Counted from the stretch's first letter, positions 24,191 through 37,383 are shown. The stretch: 57,500 nt of DNA from Bigelowiella natans CCMP2755 (GCA_000320545.1 ADNK01001699.1:1-57500); one strand, 5' to 3'. A program made the numbers and translations. The notes: generated by a model from the letters alone, not told the origin.

Positions 24191-25293
24191 GATGATGATG
24201 ATGATGATGATGATGATGATAGTGCTGATGATAATAATCAATTATTATGATAGTCACTTATTGTTATAAACTTTAGTGCACCGTGGACCCGTACATCGTT
24301 CTTGGATTCTCGTTCGTAGGTGTTGTTTATTCTAACGAAAATACACAATAACAATACCAACAACAACAACAACAACAACAACAAATTGCAGCCCTGCGCT
24401 ATTTACATAAATACTTATGGATTTCCTGTTTTGTTGAAAGGGCTATGCTTCGACGTGATATGTTTCATTGCTTATTATTACTGGGGATCGGACCCCTTTG
24501 ACCCCTCCGCATTTGACGATGGACAACAACAACAACAACAACAACAACAACTATGCCAAGGAACAGAATCAGAAGCTGAAGAGGGATGGCAGCCAAAGCT
24601 ATATAATCATCCTGCCAAAAGACTTTCCAATGGGTTTCACAGTAGCCGCCCTCCCCATGATCAGGAAATGGGAGATAAAAACGAAGGTGTTCACGGTAAT
24701 TTTGGGGTATTTCCTTCCTCTGCTCCTCCTCCTCCTCCTCCTCCTCCTCCTCCTTCTCCTCCTGAATACATTTTAGCATATGTCACTCAAACTGTACAAA
24801 ATGAAAAACGATATGATAGGAGGAGGAGGTTCTTCGTTGAGTAGGGAACCAACTGCATTACAGGTGTGTGTTGTGTGTTGTGTTGGTCTTTATGCAACAA
24901 ACAAATCTTTGTGATAATGATGATGCAAGTTATGTAAGATAAAAGGAGAATTCATCACAAAACGGAAGAAAATAAAATTGTGGATATTTGGGTGTATGTA
25001 TGTGTATGTGTGTGTGTGTGTGTGTGTGGCTCTTATATTCACTTCTGCTATTGAAATAGGAGGCGTTTGTTAAGTCTCAAATGGCTCGAATGAATATGTG
25101 CTCGGCCCTAATGCACGTGGGATCGGATGCACTTCGGTCAATTACGACACTTATAGAAGGTCAGCAAATGCTGCTGGTGGTGATGATCATGATGATGATG
25201 ATAAGGAATAAAAGTGATTGTGAGAATTAATGGACCTGAGTGTTTCTTCTTCTACATACAGAATGTCAAAATATTGCCTAAATATAATTGTCG

Positions 25294-25330
<37 letters not shown>

Positions 25331-25439
25331 ATTTTCTCCCCACTCTTCTTCTTCTCTATCTGTTAGGACTTCTGATTCTTTACACAGATCTTGACTCGGA
25401 AAATACAGATGCTGTTGCCTCACTGGTAAACATTAGCAC

Positions 25440-25474
<35 letters not shown>

Positions 25475-26146
25475 CTCGATACATATATTTGGTTAATTAT
25501 TCTTCGCTCGTCATATTATATATATATTACATATATACATATGCAACAGGGTTCCCTCGTATCTCATCCTCCCTTCCTTATTTTTATGATTATATGAATG
25601 TGTTGTGTCTTGCAGATCGTTTCTACTATCATAGTCATCGGTACAATAGGAGCTCTTTATGAATGGGCACATCAGGTGTCGGTCATTGGCGCCTATTTTT
25701 AATTATAGAACGTACATTAGAAGCATATGAGTTGGATGATGACGTTCCCCTCAATAGCTGCTTTCGCCTTTCCCTCCCCCCCTCCACCCCCTCATCAATA
25801 GTGTTCAAGGCATTACCGCGGGGAACTACTCACTCCAACACCGTCCGACCTTGCCACGTTCAAAGTTGAAAGCAAAGCGAAGCAAACTAGCAGCCAGAGC
25901 ACTACCGCAGCAGACGCTAACATTGACAGTAGAATCAGCAATAAAGGAAAGGCGATCCAAGGTTGATTTGCTTATTACGATGTGTTCTAATTGACTGCCC
26001 CTACGATATTGCCTTATCATCATCATCATCTCACCTCTTCGCATTGTCGTGCAGGATTTATGCCGCATAACAACTCAGTGTCCTTCTCAAAAGAAAATTC
26101 TACGGCGACAGCACTGAGAAGTAGGTATCAAGCCCTTGAAAGATAA
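22930..26146 (+). CDS. Cation diffusion facilitator (ZnT-like) transporter
   Basis: CDF proteins exchange Zn2+ or similar ions for protons across membranes. Fourteen exons were mapped: 22930-23007, 23134-23254, 23364-23409, 23501-23578, 23688-23745, 24079-24156, 24277-24319, 24441-24686, 24777-24863, 25060-25159, 25367-25425, 25616-25675, 25802-25961, 26055-26146. They give TM1 (VIILFSVVSIAQLLG), TM2 (SNSLALLGDSISMGIDTLTF), TM3 (ALSLFTISVIVEAVDRL), TM4 (GLCFDVICFIAYYYWG), TM5 (MNMCSALMHVGSDALRS) and TM6 (STIIVIGTIGALYEWA). TM5 keeps HxxxD. TM2 keeps both Asp residues but has Ser where ZnT proteins usually have His. The C-terminus is about 85 polar residues with no recognisable CDF cytoplasmic domain. 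Within exon 24441-24686 the frame slips by one base around the (CAA)n tract, so either the assembly or my exon model is off there. Confidence 0.8.
24031..24068 (+). repeat. (GT)n microsatellite
   Basis: About 19 GT units lie in the ZnT-like gene intron directly before exon 24079-24156. Other runs in this gene are (CTA)n and (GAT)n at 24161-24220, (CAA)n at 24360-24382, (CCT)n near 24724-24755, (CT)n at 25297-25328 and (CAT)n at 25441-25474. Confidence 0.9.
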
Positions 26147-27349
26147 TAAGCATGAACAAGACTCAATGTCGTATTTAGAATAAGCAGTGCTGGCCTATGC
26201 ATTGAATGCACGGTGTTCGTTATCCGCATGTATGCTATCAAATACAAATACATACAACAATATCTGGGTATTGTCTAGATTGTAACCGTACATGACAACA
26301 TGCGTGCAATGCGTGTGTCTCATTCGACAGCATACTTGTACATGCACGTGCACATGCATAGCAGATTGTTAGTTCCAATGTTGTGCATGGATGAATCATG
26401 GAGTCATGCACACATTGCAAAATTGCCATGTTCGAATGGGGCTGTGTACGTGGCCATGGTTCGTCACCATCTTGCATTGCAGTGAGTTGATGGTGGATCA
26501 GCAGGCCCCATTTTTGCAGATGACGATTTTCCATGAAAAATGCAGCGCGTTCAATTTCAACTCTTTTTTCATGCGGACTTCGGCATTCGCTTGCTCTGTA
26601 TCTGCTGATCGATTGTCCATCTTTGCGGGACAAAACAGGCTTTGAAAATTGAAAGAGCCAAGACAAATTGAATTTTCATGAAACTGTGGCGGGAACTCGC
26701 TCTTGTTGAATGTGATGCAAAAATGCTTGCACAAGTTGTCCCCAAAAACTTCAAGCTACGCAGGCGCAGGAGATCTAGAGAAGCGAATGTCGAAGTCCGC
26801 GTGAAAAAAAAATAAAACTTCGTGGTGCTGGCACATTGCAAAGTCGCCATTGCTCAGGATCAGAGGGAATGGGGGCTGCTGAATGATCCGTCATCAACTT
26901 GGTGTTCGTGCATGTTCACCCTTTTCTTAAACCAAGTTCATCTTGCGCTGCCTGGCCTGCTAACAGTGACATGTTTCACGTGCACAGTGTGGCAAATAGA
27001 TGAGTGGACCACATGCATGCATGCAAAACTACCATGCATGTTTGTGAAAAAGTAAGAGATTCTACACGTACATTGTTCTTAGTGTCGGCACACTAGTTTT
27101 AAATGGCCACGTAGCCGCCCGAACATAGCAGGTAGCACTACGCACTACTTGTACAAAACATTGATCATGAGCCACCAAAGATTTGCGTCGATCGTTCAGA
27201 ACGATATTTGGCGTGCATGCTTGCTGACACATGCTATGCAGAGAAGACGACGTCCCAAACGGTGAACGTGCATAAAGTGTGCATGATACTACAACGTTTA
27301 TAAACAGAAGTGTAAATTCAATAATTTTGTACGCTTTCAGAGAGTTTGA
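26147..27349. repeat. Convergent 3' spacer with a diverged inverted repeat
   Basis: The minus strand from about 26640 to 26480 resembles the plus strand from about 26735 to 26920. Shared blocks include AGCGAATGCCGAAGTCCGC against AGCGAATGTCGAAGTCCGC, A-runs after them, and AATGGGGCCTGCTGAT against AATGGGGGCTGCTGAA. Two copies of one element therefore sit head to head. Frames inside are broken. The flanks (26.15-26.45 and 27.0-27.3 kb) are CATG-rich. No gene could be supported. Confidence 0.6.
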
Positions 27350-30191
27350 TTACGAATTTAAACGACGATAATCGTGTGAGCCTCCACTACTAACATCGTG
27401 AAAGGAAGTATTTAAGAATGATCCTTTTCGTCGATGATGACTACTATTGTGGAGATCATCATAAACACCATTAACCAGAATATGTTCACTAGCCGATGCT
27501 TGCATGGTGGACGACAAGCATCTTTCACGAGTCTCTTCACTTCTGTCCTTTCTAAGGCCAAAGAAAAGGAGAGTGAGCCCCATAATGATCCCAATCAAAC
27601 CAAGAATATTATAGCCTGGCTCTTCCAAGTCTCCATGAAACCTGGCGTGAATAAGAACCCGAAATCATTGATAACATCATTAGGAGGAGGATGGTAATGG
27701 TGATGGTGATTGTGTTTGTGTTTTCGATGTCGGTAGTCTATGATCGTTGATACCCGCACTGAATAATTACAAATGAGAGAATCGCTGACGTCGCTGGCTG
27801 TAGAGGTGTGTAAGCGAGCACGACAGTAGAATCTGCAGGGGAGGAGGAGGAGGAGGAGGAAGGGATTGATGAAAAACACGAGAATGATGGGAAAGAGAAT
27901 GAAGATGATTGTACTAGGGATTTCAGACAAAGCAGCTGTTTCATTTTAAACAATCATTGACGAAGCTCTGCTGTAGTTTCTACTGAAAAACTACGATGAT
28001 GATGTAGCACCTGCATACTTGTTACCCCATGTTAATAGAGCATATGTAGCCACAGAAGAGAATAATACCCAGTACACCAAAGCATACCAAGCGTTTGCTG
28101 GAACTTTCCATTTTGATCCAGGAGGGCAATCATCGCATACAAAATCGTACACACCGTCGATGTGGTTCATACTTACAGTTGCGATTCCCATCAATACTGA
28201 GGCCTAACATCAATTCATTCATCATCATATGGATATCGAAGAGAAAGAAGAAGAGATATTGTAATGAAAATAGAATAATATGTATGTGTGAGGGTTTGTA
28301 GAAGCAATGTACAAGATGTTCTGTAACGACACAGCTGCTGCGACATGCGTGACCCAAGACATGTTACAGGGAAATAATTTTCCAATGGGAGCATTATATT
28401 CACTAGTTTGAAATGTATCATTCTCCTCACGAGAGCAGCTGAATGAATACCGGTATATTATATTTTCGTTCAGTATACATAGAGCATAATAGCACAACCG
28501 AGAGATATGAATAAGCGGTGACTGAGATCGGGCTGTAGTGCTTATAAAGAGGCTTCGCATAGATCACGTAGAGTGCGGTAGACATGCAGTTGAAGAAGAA
28601 GAGAATATTTCCGGCAATCTCTGAATTGTGTTGTCACCACTCTCATTGTTGCTGCATGATGATGACGATGATATTAATGATCATGCAACAGTGATGATAG
28701 TGACTGTGGGTGTATCTCAGCATATAAATTAGCTTGACCTGATTTTCCGCTGTCATAGTGTGCGTCGAATAGGACCATAAACATCGCCCCGCCGAATGCA
28801 ACAAATATTCCCATGATCTTCAAAATATTAGCTTTTTCCTGAACAAATTGGGATAGTACATACTGTCACTGGACTGTTTCATTTGATGGGGGATTTAATC
28901 AATTTCGACCATTCTGAGAGCGATCGCAATAGCGGTAACCATGATCTGATGGACATTCTATCATTAGAATCATCACTACAACTGTTTTGTGGAAAATATG
29001 GCAGCAAAAGGCAGCAGCAGCGATATCAAGTACACATCCAATGATTATTTTCATCTTATGTCTGAATACATGATACATGTGTGTCGTACGTATGGGTGTA
29101 GTTGTGTATGATCGCCGTCTATTTCATTTACTGCATAACTGAGTGAGAGATGTATCGTGATATCATTGCTTTGCATCATGTCTTGATGCAACAACTGTGT
29201 ATCATCATAATAGTAATCGAACGTTGATCACTCGTTGTTTATTGTGATAATCTGTCATTATTCAGTAGCCACCGATTGGGAGGGTTGCCATGCAGATCCT
29301 AAAACTGCATTTGATAGCTTCAACCCGATGAGGAACAATAACTGAACGACACGACACAAATGAAGATATACATCACAATGTCCGCGGGATCCACTGCATA
29401 GCACTAGAATGGCAGTTGTCACCATCGTCATCATAGATCGACCAGTCTTATCGTCGTCATCATCATCATCATCATCATCATCATCAGTATCATCATCGTC
29501 GTCGCTTGTATCATCTACCTGCGACAGAAATATGAATAGGCCTGTTACTAAAAATCTGGAGAAAGAAGGAGTTATGATAAGAACCACACAACAAATTAAT
29601 TTTCCGGTAGTTAGCAGGATGAGAGATCGACGACCTGGGGAAGTGTATTTTTTTGGGCATATTTCCATCCATAACCAACGCCATTGTGACGAGAATTGGT
29701 GCGGCAGCGCCGTCTCGGATCAACGCAAATAATACGGGATTGAATTTATCGATGCCAAGCTGTAATAATATAAGTATAAGCACAGCTGCTGGCTAGTAGG
29801 ACACAATGGTTGTACAACCACATCGTGCTTACTACTACAAGCTAATTATAACATAGTATCATCGACATCGCGTTGAAGATATTAATGTAATATGATTTCC
29901 CACCTTACCAACAACGCTACCGCTCCCAAAGATAATCTGTGCAAGAATTAGAGCTCCATGTACTAGCAATGGCGACGGGGAGTTGCGAATCGAAGGTGCA
30001 GGGAGCTGAAGCTCGGAGATTTCATTTGTTTCTTTAGAATGCGGGAGAAGTAAGTCTTGGTGGCTCAGTCGATCGCTCTCTCTACTTTGAATGGCAGGGT
30101 AACGTAGCTGTTTGTGATCATCTGCGCCAGATTCCTGATCATCGACTGTACGCTCTACGACTGATTCCTGGAATCCACCGAAACCCGCCAT
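27350..30191 (-). CDS. DMT-superfamily (EamA/WAT1-like) transporter
   Basis: Ten in-phase exons (30191-29904, 29759-29635, 29555-29519, 29341-29273, 28945-28910, 28838-28739, 28620-28499, 28203-28011, 27832-27760, 27641-27350) give 444 residues. About 75 polar residues are followed by ten membrane segments in two EamA halves. First half: LVHGALILAQIIFGSGSVVG, NPVLFALIRDGAAAPIL, FLVTGLFIFLSQ, LIGLKLSNAVLGSAWQPSQS, IMVTAIAIALRMEKANILK. Second half: NILFFFNCMSTALYVIYAKP, YSPISVTAYSYLSASVLMG, WYALVYWVLFSSVATYALLT, VLAYTPLQPATSAILSFVII, GYNILGLIGIIMGLTLLFFG. The order matches plant WAT1-related proteins. A soluble loop with DFVCDDCPPGSKWKVP precedes TM8, as in several protist members. The C-terminal tail is cytosolic and Ser/His-rich. 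The substrate (metabolite, amino acid or nucleotide sugar) cannot be told from sequence. Confidence 0.88.
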
Positions 30192-30279
30192 CGCCGTATC
30201 TGCAGCTAGGAAAGAAAAATCCTAGTAGTGCTAGAAGATCGAAGCGTACAAAAATTGGTCATGGTGCAAATGTCTCCAT

Positions 30280-30348
<69 letters not shown>

Positions 30349-30835
30349 TGCCAAGGAATGTGCTGGGGGGTATGGAGTGTTGATCGACAATTTTTCCGTA
30401 CGTCCTTATCTTGTTCATTTTCTCTAATATTTATTGTCGCAGATCGGGATACTATGGCGATAAAAAAGTACGTCATCACAGACAATCCCTCCCCCCAACA
30501 TCCCAACATGGGTGTCACTCTGTCGCACCGAAAAATGCGGCTTCTTATCGCCTCCTTCAATTGCCTGTTCATTTGTCGTAGAATCCGACATGGCCCCAGG
30601 AAGTTACACTGACACATTTTTGCATAAAAGACATTATGATAATTATCTGCGTCATCAATTTCTTATTGTCGCACATTATTATAATTAATAAATTTCTGGT
30701 TCAGTACTCGTGCTCGTACCCCCTCCCGTAAGGAGTGGAAACCGAACTCAATCGCGTAGTGGATCTCTACGAAGAGAATAAATACATCTAGTACCTAGAG
30801 CAAGTGAAATTTGTTTAGGATATCCCTACTGCAGG
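30192..30835. promoter_or_regulatory. Divergent promoter, DMT transporter / glutaminase
   Basis: This 644-base head-to-head gap carries TTATTGTCGCA twice (near 30430 and 30664) and TGTCGCA near 30523. It also holds a long CTG repeat on the transporter side. A minus-strand frame starting ATGTCGGATTC near 30590 may be an upstream exon or only leader sequence. Confidence 0.45.
30281..30342 (+). repeat. (CTG)n, about 20 units
   Basis: A pure CTG/CAG tract lies just upstream of the transporter start codon, so it would fall in that transcript's 5' leader or first intron. CTG/CAG tracts of this length are prone to expansion in other eukaryotes. Confidence 0.95.
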
Positions 30836-33092
30836 ATGATTCATTTTGGAAACAGTCACAATCCTCCATTATTTGCATTGGTCGCCCTAGCAGTAATACC
30901 TGGAACTACTATCTTGGCATCATTTTCACCGTCGGACTTTAGACCACCGAGCGTGCCTTTGGTTGTACAAGATCCCTTCGTTTCAGTATGGTAAATTTTA
31001 CGTAGTTTGAAGTGAACATAGAGATTATCTCCCATAGATTCTTATTCTATCTCATGCTTTCAGGTCTCCGGCAACTCGACTAAATGACACAGATACTGAG
31101 CATTGGGGAGGTGCTCGCCATTCTTTGACTGGAATGATGAGAGTCGATGGAGTGTGCTATCGTTTTATGGGTGGAACGAGTGATCCATCATCATCCAAAG
31201 TCTGTGGACAAGTTATGGATCAACAAGGACCTGCGCGAGTCCGAGCAACAACTACGACATACACTTTTACAGTTTTGGATGGGACAGTACAACTAGACTT
31301 ATCTTTTAGAACACCGTCAATCATGCGGGCAGGCAAGAATCTTGACCTTGACATGCTTTCAAGTCCATTCACGCTTGTAAAATTCAACGTGTCGGTTCAT
31401 GGAGACAAGGCACATGAGATCCAAGTATACTATGATAACACTGCTGAAGTCGTAGTTTCCGACACGGACAATACTGTTGAATGGAGTAGTATTTCGAATG
31501 ATGATGGCATCAAGCGTACTACTCCCAGTACACGCTTACTCAGGATTGGAACTACCACGCAAGATTTCAACGATGCAGATCAGAGTGATCTACTTAACTG
31601 GGGTTATTGGTATGTAATGGCTGCAGAAGACGGGATTGGGTATAAATCAAGCGCCACTGCCAACTCAGCACAACTATCACAAGGATCATTTGCCAAAACT
31701 GGCGAGCTTCCAGAAGTTGATCGTAGTGGACCCCGTCCTTGTAATGATAATTGGCCTGTTCTAGCTGTCAGTTTCAACTTAGGAGTAGTATCAAAAGACG
31801 ACAAGTCGCAGGATCATGTGCCCACACTATGCCTTGCTTTTGATGACATCATCTCAATGGATTACTTTGGATCGAAAATGACTGGGTTGTATCGCAGAGG
31901 CAATTCCAACATCACAGACTCCATGTCGATTATGAGTAACATAATGGCAAACGCTCTTTTTAACGATAGTCTCAACCAGATTTGCGAGGAGTTTGATAAT
32001 GAAATTTACAATGAACTTCACGAGAAAGGGGGGGAGCGATATGCACTTTTGGGATCACTTGCTTATCGCCAGGTCACGGGTGCTATCAAGGTGGTATGGA
32101 ACGACAAGCTACAACGGCCATGGATTTTCATGAAAGAAATAAGTTCTGATGGTGACGTGTCAACAGTAGATGTCATATTTCCAGCATGTCCTGTGTTTAT
32201 GCATCGAGCTCCAGAAAGTCTGCGACTGATGCTGATGCCACTTCTTGCTTATGCAAATAACGAAACGGAAATCTATGGGTCTCCAATCCCGTACAACCTC
32301 TCTTGGGCCCCACACCATCTTGGAGTTTGGCCCCAGTGTAACCTCCACCCAATGCAACAAGAGCAGATGCCAATCGAAGAGACTGCTAACATGTTGATCA
32401 TGATAGCATGGCTTGCGGTAAATCAGCAAGACGTGTCGTATTTACAGAGTTATTGGGCACTTCTAGATGTGTGGGGAGAGTATCTTGTGGGAGTACTTCC
32501 GGATCCTAAGTCGCAGCTATGCACTGATGACTTTGAGGGACCTTCACCTCACAATGTCAACCTTGCAGCTAAGGGAATCACTGGGATTGGAGCATATTCT
32601 GCGATTCTCAGGATTAAAGGCGACAAGTCTCGTGCCGACACCTACCTATCTACTGCCAAGCTGTATGCCTCAAAGTGGATGTTGAATGCAAGTGCGGGTG
32701 ACCACTACAAGCTACAATACAATCTGGGAAACGATACCTTTTCTTTGAAATACAACTTGCTATGGGATAAGGTGCTAAATTTGGGTATATTTCCTCAACA
32801 AGTATACGATGCAGAAATGGATTTCTACATGAAAGCTTCACAGCCTTTTGGAGTCCCCCTGGACAACAGAGCCATTTTCACGAAATTGGATTGGCTAATG
32901 TGGGTGGGCGCCATGGCATCAGATAAGATGGAATTTTCTGCGTTGACAAACATGGCCTACCTTTTCGCTCATTACACTCCCGATCGCATACCACTTGGCG
33001 ACTGGTATAACACAAATGACGCAACATATAATTCCTTCCGAGCACGGCCGGTTGTAGGTGGAATATGGGCAAAAATGCTGATGGAGAACTAA
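30836..33092 (+). CDS. Secreted GtaA-like glutaminase
   Basis: Two exons, 30836-30990 and 31064-33092, joined at a TG|G tryptophan codon, give 727 residues. The start ATG is followed by a hydrophobic segment (LFALVALAVIPGTTIL), a likely signal peptide. The mature start VPLVVQDPFVSVWSPATRLND with HWGGARHSLTGMMRVDG is the hallmark of fungal GtaA glutaminases. LNWGYWYVMAAED, YRQVTGAIKV, PHHLGVWPQC, EETANMLIM and the end RPVVGGIWAKMLMEN follow in the same order as in that family. The role inferred from the family is hydrolysis of glutamine to glutamate outside the cell or in the secretory system. Length is close to fungal members (about 690). It shares a divergent promoter with the DMT transporter; a functional link in amino-acid uptake is possible but unproven. 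Confidence 0.88.
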
Positions 33093-34005
33093 ATTACGAT
33101 GCACATTCCTTCTACCCGACATACACAGTGACCTGCTGCTGCTGATGGGCCTGTTGATTGCAGGCTGCTTCTCTTCTTTTTGTTCACAAAAACAAAGGTC
33201 TGCTTGTCCTCTCTAGCTACATTACTATCTCTAAAACTGGTTACCTACAACTCTTCTACGAAGAGCAAATGCCACGTTTTTAGAAGCATAGCTTGTGTGT
33301 GCGACTACATGGACCGACACGCGCCTATGTATACCCTGTCTAGCAGTGTGACCGTAAAATACATGTGAGAGCAGTGCAGCACATGCGACCTTGCGACACA
33401 CACATGTGTACGCTGCCATCCTGCCGTGCACATGCGCTATATGTAGTGGCGAAATCATGTGTGTGCATCATTGCATGGCTCGATCATATTATTCATCATT
33501 GCGCGCGCATGCAAACAATGTGGACACGCACACATATACGGCGGCGCGCATGTCGTCAGGACGACCATTGCATGCATGAACGAAGCGCCATGGTCTCACG
33601 TTGAATGAAAGATTTGGCCACAGCTAGCTAGACAGCTATATGTGCGTACGTACATGTTGGGATGACCAACGCAGTCAACGCGCATCTAAACGCATTTCTA
33701 CTTGCTAGCAAGTACATTTTGATTCATGCACGAGCCGAGAGTCATCCATTCTATTTGCGACCAAATCTCAATCTCTTTAAACATATAGAGATGGTACAAA
33801 TACCCTAGTTTTGATACCGAGAAATATCTTTAAGAGTGTAGAGGTTTGTGTCGAAGAATGGCCCAGATTTGCTTAAAGCAACCTCTGTTAGCGTCTGCTT
33901 GGTAATTTTATTTTCACACTTTCCTATGCATTCCTTTACCTGATTTGATACAGAACCACAACAATTCAATTTATTAATTAAATGGTAGCGTACAAACCAC
34001 CATAG
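33093..34005. other. Convergent 3' spacer, CATG-rich
   Basis: The stretch 33.28-33.73 kb is full of CATG, GCATGC and CTAGCTAG words and resembles the dispersed repeat DNA of the other convergent spacers. No gene was seen. Confidence 0.5.
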
Positions 34006-35488
34006 CTAGGCCACGAACCAATTCAAAAAAGAATCTTCCCTACAAAATCCCTTGCCCAGCCCATTCGTAACAACAGGGTGTTTATCGTTTCTCACTACCT
34101 TGCTGCGGTATATGGGCGAGTATACCGCCTTTGAGACGCCTGGTCCTCTCAGGAAGATCTTCTCCGCTGTCTCTGGGCTGATCATCGGCTCCTCTTTATT
34201 CACACCAAGAGCTACCATTACCTGTTGTAGAAGAACAGTGGTAGTGCAATCAATTATGATGCTCATAAAAATGCTGTAAGGTTTGCTATAATGGATTATT
34301 CTTAAATATAATCTGAGGGGAATGTAGCATTAAATTTATAATTTTCTCTCGTTTTGGCATTCATTCTTACTTTGTCAAATCCGCTTCCTTCCGCTGAGTC
34401 GAAGCAGAGATATTGCATCATATCTTCGTACGCGACCTATTATACCGCATCCATAATCATTTATAGCATGACACACAAGCGGTAAGGGAAGAGCACCGAT
34501 TGATCATCGCGCACTGTTATACTATTTACTTATGATATTCGTAAAAGCATGCCAACAATATTCCATACAAGTTGGTCTACTTATTGGGAATAGATGGGAA
34601 GCAAACTCACACACATGCATACACCACATCTTCCTGCTATCCCCATTATTGCTAACCATCTTCGTTGTAGAGTCCTTAAAGACGCTGAACCATAGTTTAC
34701 TTAGTGCCTGAGTGTTGTAGTACGGTGTCAGTTATTCCTTTTGCTGGGAAGTAGTACATTCTAGTAGCAGGAGTGCCACAATCTCAGAACATGTTCCCAG
34801 CAAACACCGCGCCCCTCTGATGGAGAGAGATGATTGCTAACAACGGCTACAATCTACCTGCGACTCATTCCGCTTTGTGTCACAAATCTTGTTAACGAGA
34901 GGTGAGCTCATCATTGCGTCTGTAAATTGCTTCATATCTACACGCCTAAGTAGCAAGCGAGGATGAGGTGCATAAACACGATGATGATAATTGGCGAGAC
35001 AAAAAGAAACAGCTCTCTTCATTACATTTATCTTATCTTATAATCATGTGAAGTAATCTAGGACTATAGATCAAGCTGCATTAGTGCGGGTGTCCATTCA
35101 ATTTTCATTGCTTATACCCGCTCTTTGTAGTATCTTTGATAACGAAGCTCTTTCTTAGTGCCTCAATGTCTGCCGCAGAAGGAGGTATGACCTTGACTCC
35201 CATCGAAAGCCGTACTATCATCTGATGAAAAGTCATCGCGTTTAAGCTCACAGGTTACTGATATACTGCTTATATTATGTCTGATCTGCCCGTAAAATTG
35301 TGTGGCTCGTTTCCCCTTCCAACACAACTAATACTATTACTGCTGCTGCTGCTACTATTACTACTACTACAGATGCTGTGCTGATGTTCCACCTCTCTCC
35401 AGTCAACACGATCCAATATGCTTCTTGGTGCGAACAAATCTAAGAACTCTGAGAATTTTGTTCCGCTATATTGGTACCTATTATATAC

Positions 35489-35526
<38 letters not shown>

Positions 35527-37345
35527 GTCTTTGTTGTCAGTCGTTGCTCTTGCAACGGAAGAAAACGGAGGAAGACTAAAGAAGAGAAAGTGTTATGGAA
35601 GTGGGAGGGATCTCATAGACAAGAATATATGCTACTTATTTTCGATATGGGTATTACACAACACACACACACACACACGGGGAGAGAGAGAGATTGAGAA
35701 AGAGAGCGAGAGAGAGGTTCTGTTGCAGAAGTAGAGTATATTGTTTGATATATACTGATACCATTCTTGAGGTAGTCCTTCCTCAGGATCGGAAGCATAT
35801 GACGTTTTTGCTAATCCCATTAGCATTTGTACCCCTGAGTGTGGTGATAATGGTTGATGATTGATGATGATGATGATTCGAGCAATGTGCAAGCAATAAG
35901 GGGGGGAGAAAGAGAGAGAGAGAGAGAGAGAGAAAAGAAACAGTCTCCTCACAAAAAAGATGATGATCATTATGAATATAAGATACAAGTCAAAATAGAT
36001 GTAAGAGAGGAAATAGGGAGGAGGAAAAGCAGACCATGATCTTGTTCCATGAAACCACCAGGGAAATCCAGTCTCAGATGAGATGTCAATGCATACAGCT
36101 GCTTTACGGTGAATCGCCCTCGATAAGCTGGCGACATTATTCCACAACACGAAGCATTAGAATTGCAGCACAAAGAGGAAAAAGAGCAAAAGTACTCTCA
36201 TACGACAACCCCCCATCTTCGGATTTCTCTCCCTTTGCTACTACTTACACTGCTACTGCTACTGCTACTGCTACCCAATGTTATTAACATACCAGCATCC
36301 GAAAGTGCATCAAAAACGGACGACTTGGGTAGTTGCGGTATTGGCTTTACAATGTGCTGAATGAAACAGACACATATAGTTTGTGGGCTAATTAATTATT
36401 TCAATTTTTTATTTGACTGTGTTGTTGAGATGATACTGATGTATTTGACAAATGGTAGTGGAAAATGTAGATTATTTTAGTATTTGGTATGACTCGAGCA
36501 ACCTGATGGATGGATTGCATCAAATAATTGCCTAATTATTATGTATTACCTTCTCATCGATAAAGAGATTTTCCCCTTCCAAAAGCAGTCTATAGTAGAT
36601 TGGTCTTGCATCTTCAATTGCTTTTCTCACTACATCGCAAAGGGTGTCAATGGCGTTGCTTTCTCCTTTGATGCGGTTTGCAATATCGTGCTTTAAATCA
36701 GGGTATTCTTGCTCGAATAACACGCCTGAACAAGATAAGACATCTTTATCAGCACTACTTTGCAGATCATAACAATTTCTTCTTATTGCTGGATGTCATT
36801 TTTTGATCCATTTCTCACCCACAATTTCTCTTTCAAATTGCTATTTTAGATATGCTCCTCTCTACCCCCTCTCCTGCACACACTACAAGGCCAACCGGCT
36901 GCGCAGATAGATACCTTTCATATCTTCGCAAAGAGAGACAGCAAATTTGTAGATCCTCTGTATCCGCTGGACTAATTGAAGATTTTGAGCTTTGACAATA
37001 CCATGCAGCAACTGTTGTGCCGTAGCCTAAAAACAATTCAGCAGATTATTTTACTTGGATAAAAATGAGGGCATGGAAGGGAATACTAGGTAAGGAAAAA
37101 ATAATATTCTAGTTGCGAGCGATCCACTCTCTGGGGAAATGAGATAGTATAAGAACCTACCGTAGCTCTCATTATATGTGCTTTGAGTTCCGCCATAGCA
37201 GCACTCTGATGATGAAAATAAGCGAACGCATCAATACACCAATCAATAGTATCTACCCCGAACACATTCACTTAGCGATGAAAACCTTTTCTTCCTCTTC
37301 TTCTTCATCTCCTTTCTTGGACTTAGCTGGCTTCTTTTTCTGTCA

Positions 37346-37383
<38 letters not shown>

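Noticed and set aside
34006-36360. Separate gene for the 34.0-36.4 kb minus-strand exons
   Set aside because: Exon phases join it to the upstream exons, and the RFTVKQLYAL and DWREMIVRL segments fit the C-terminal third of SPEF2; total length then matches the family.
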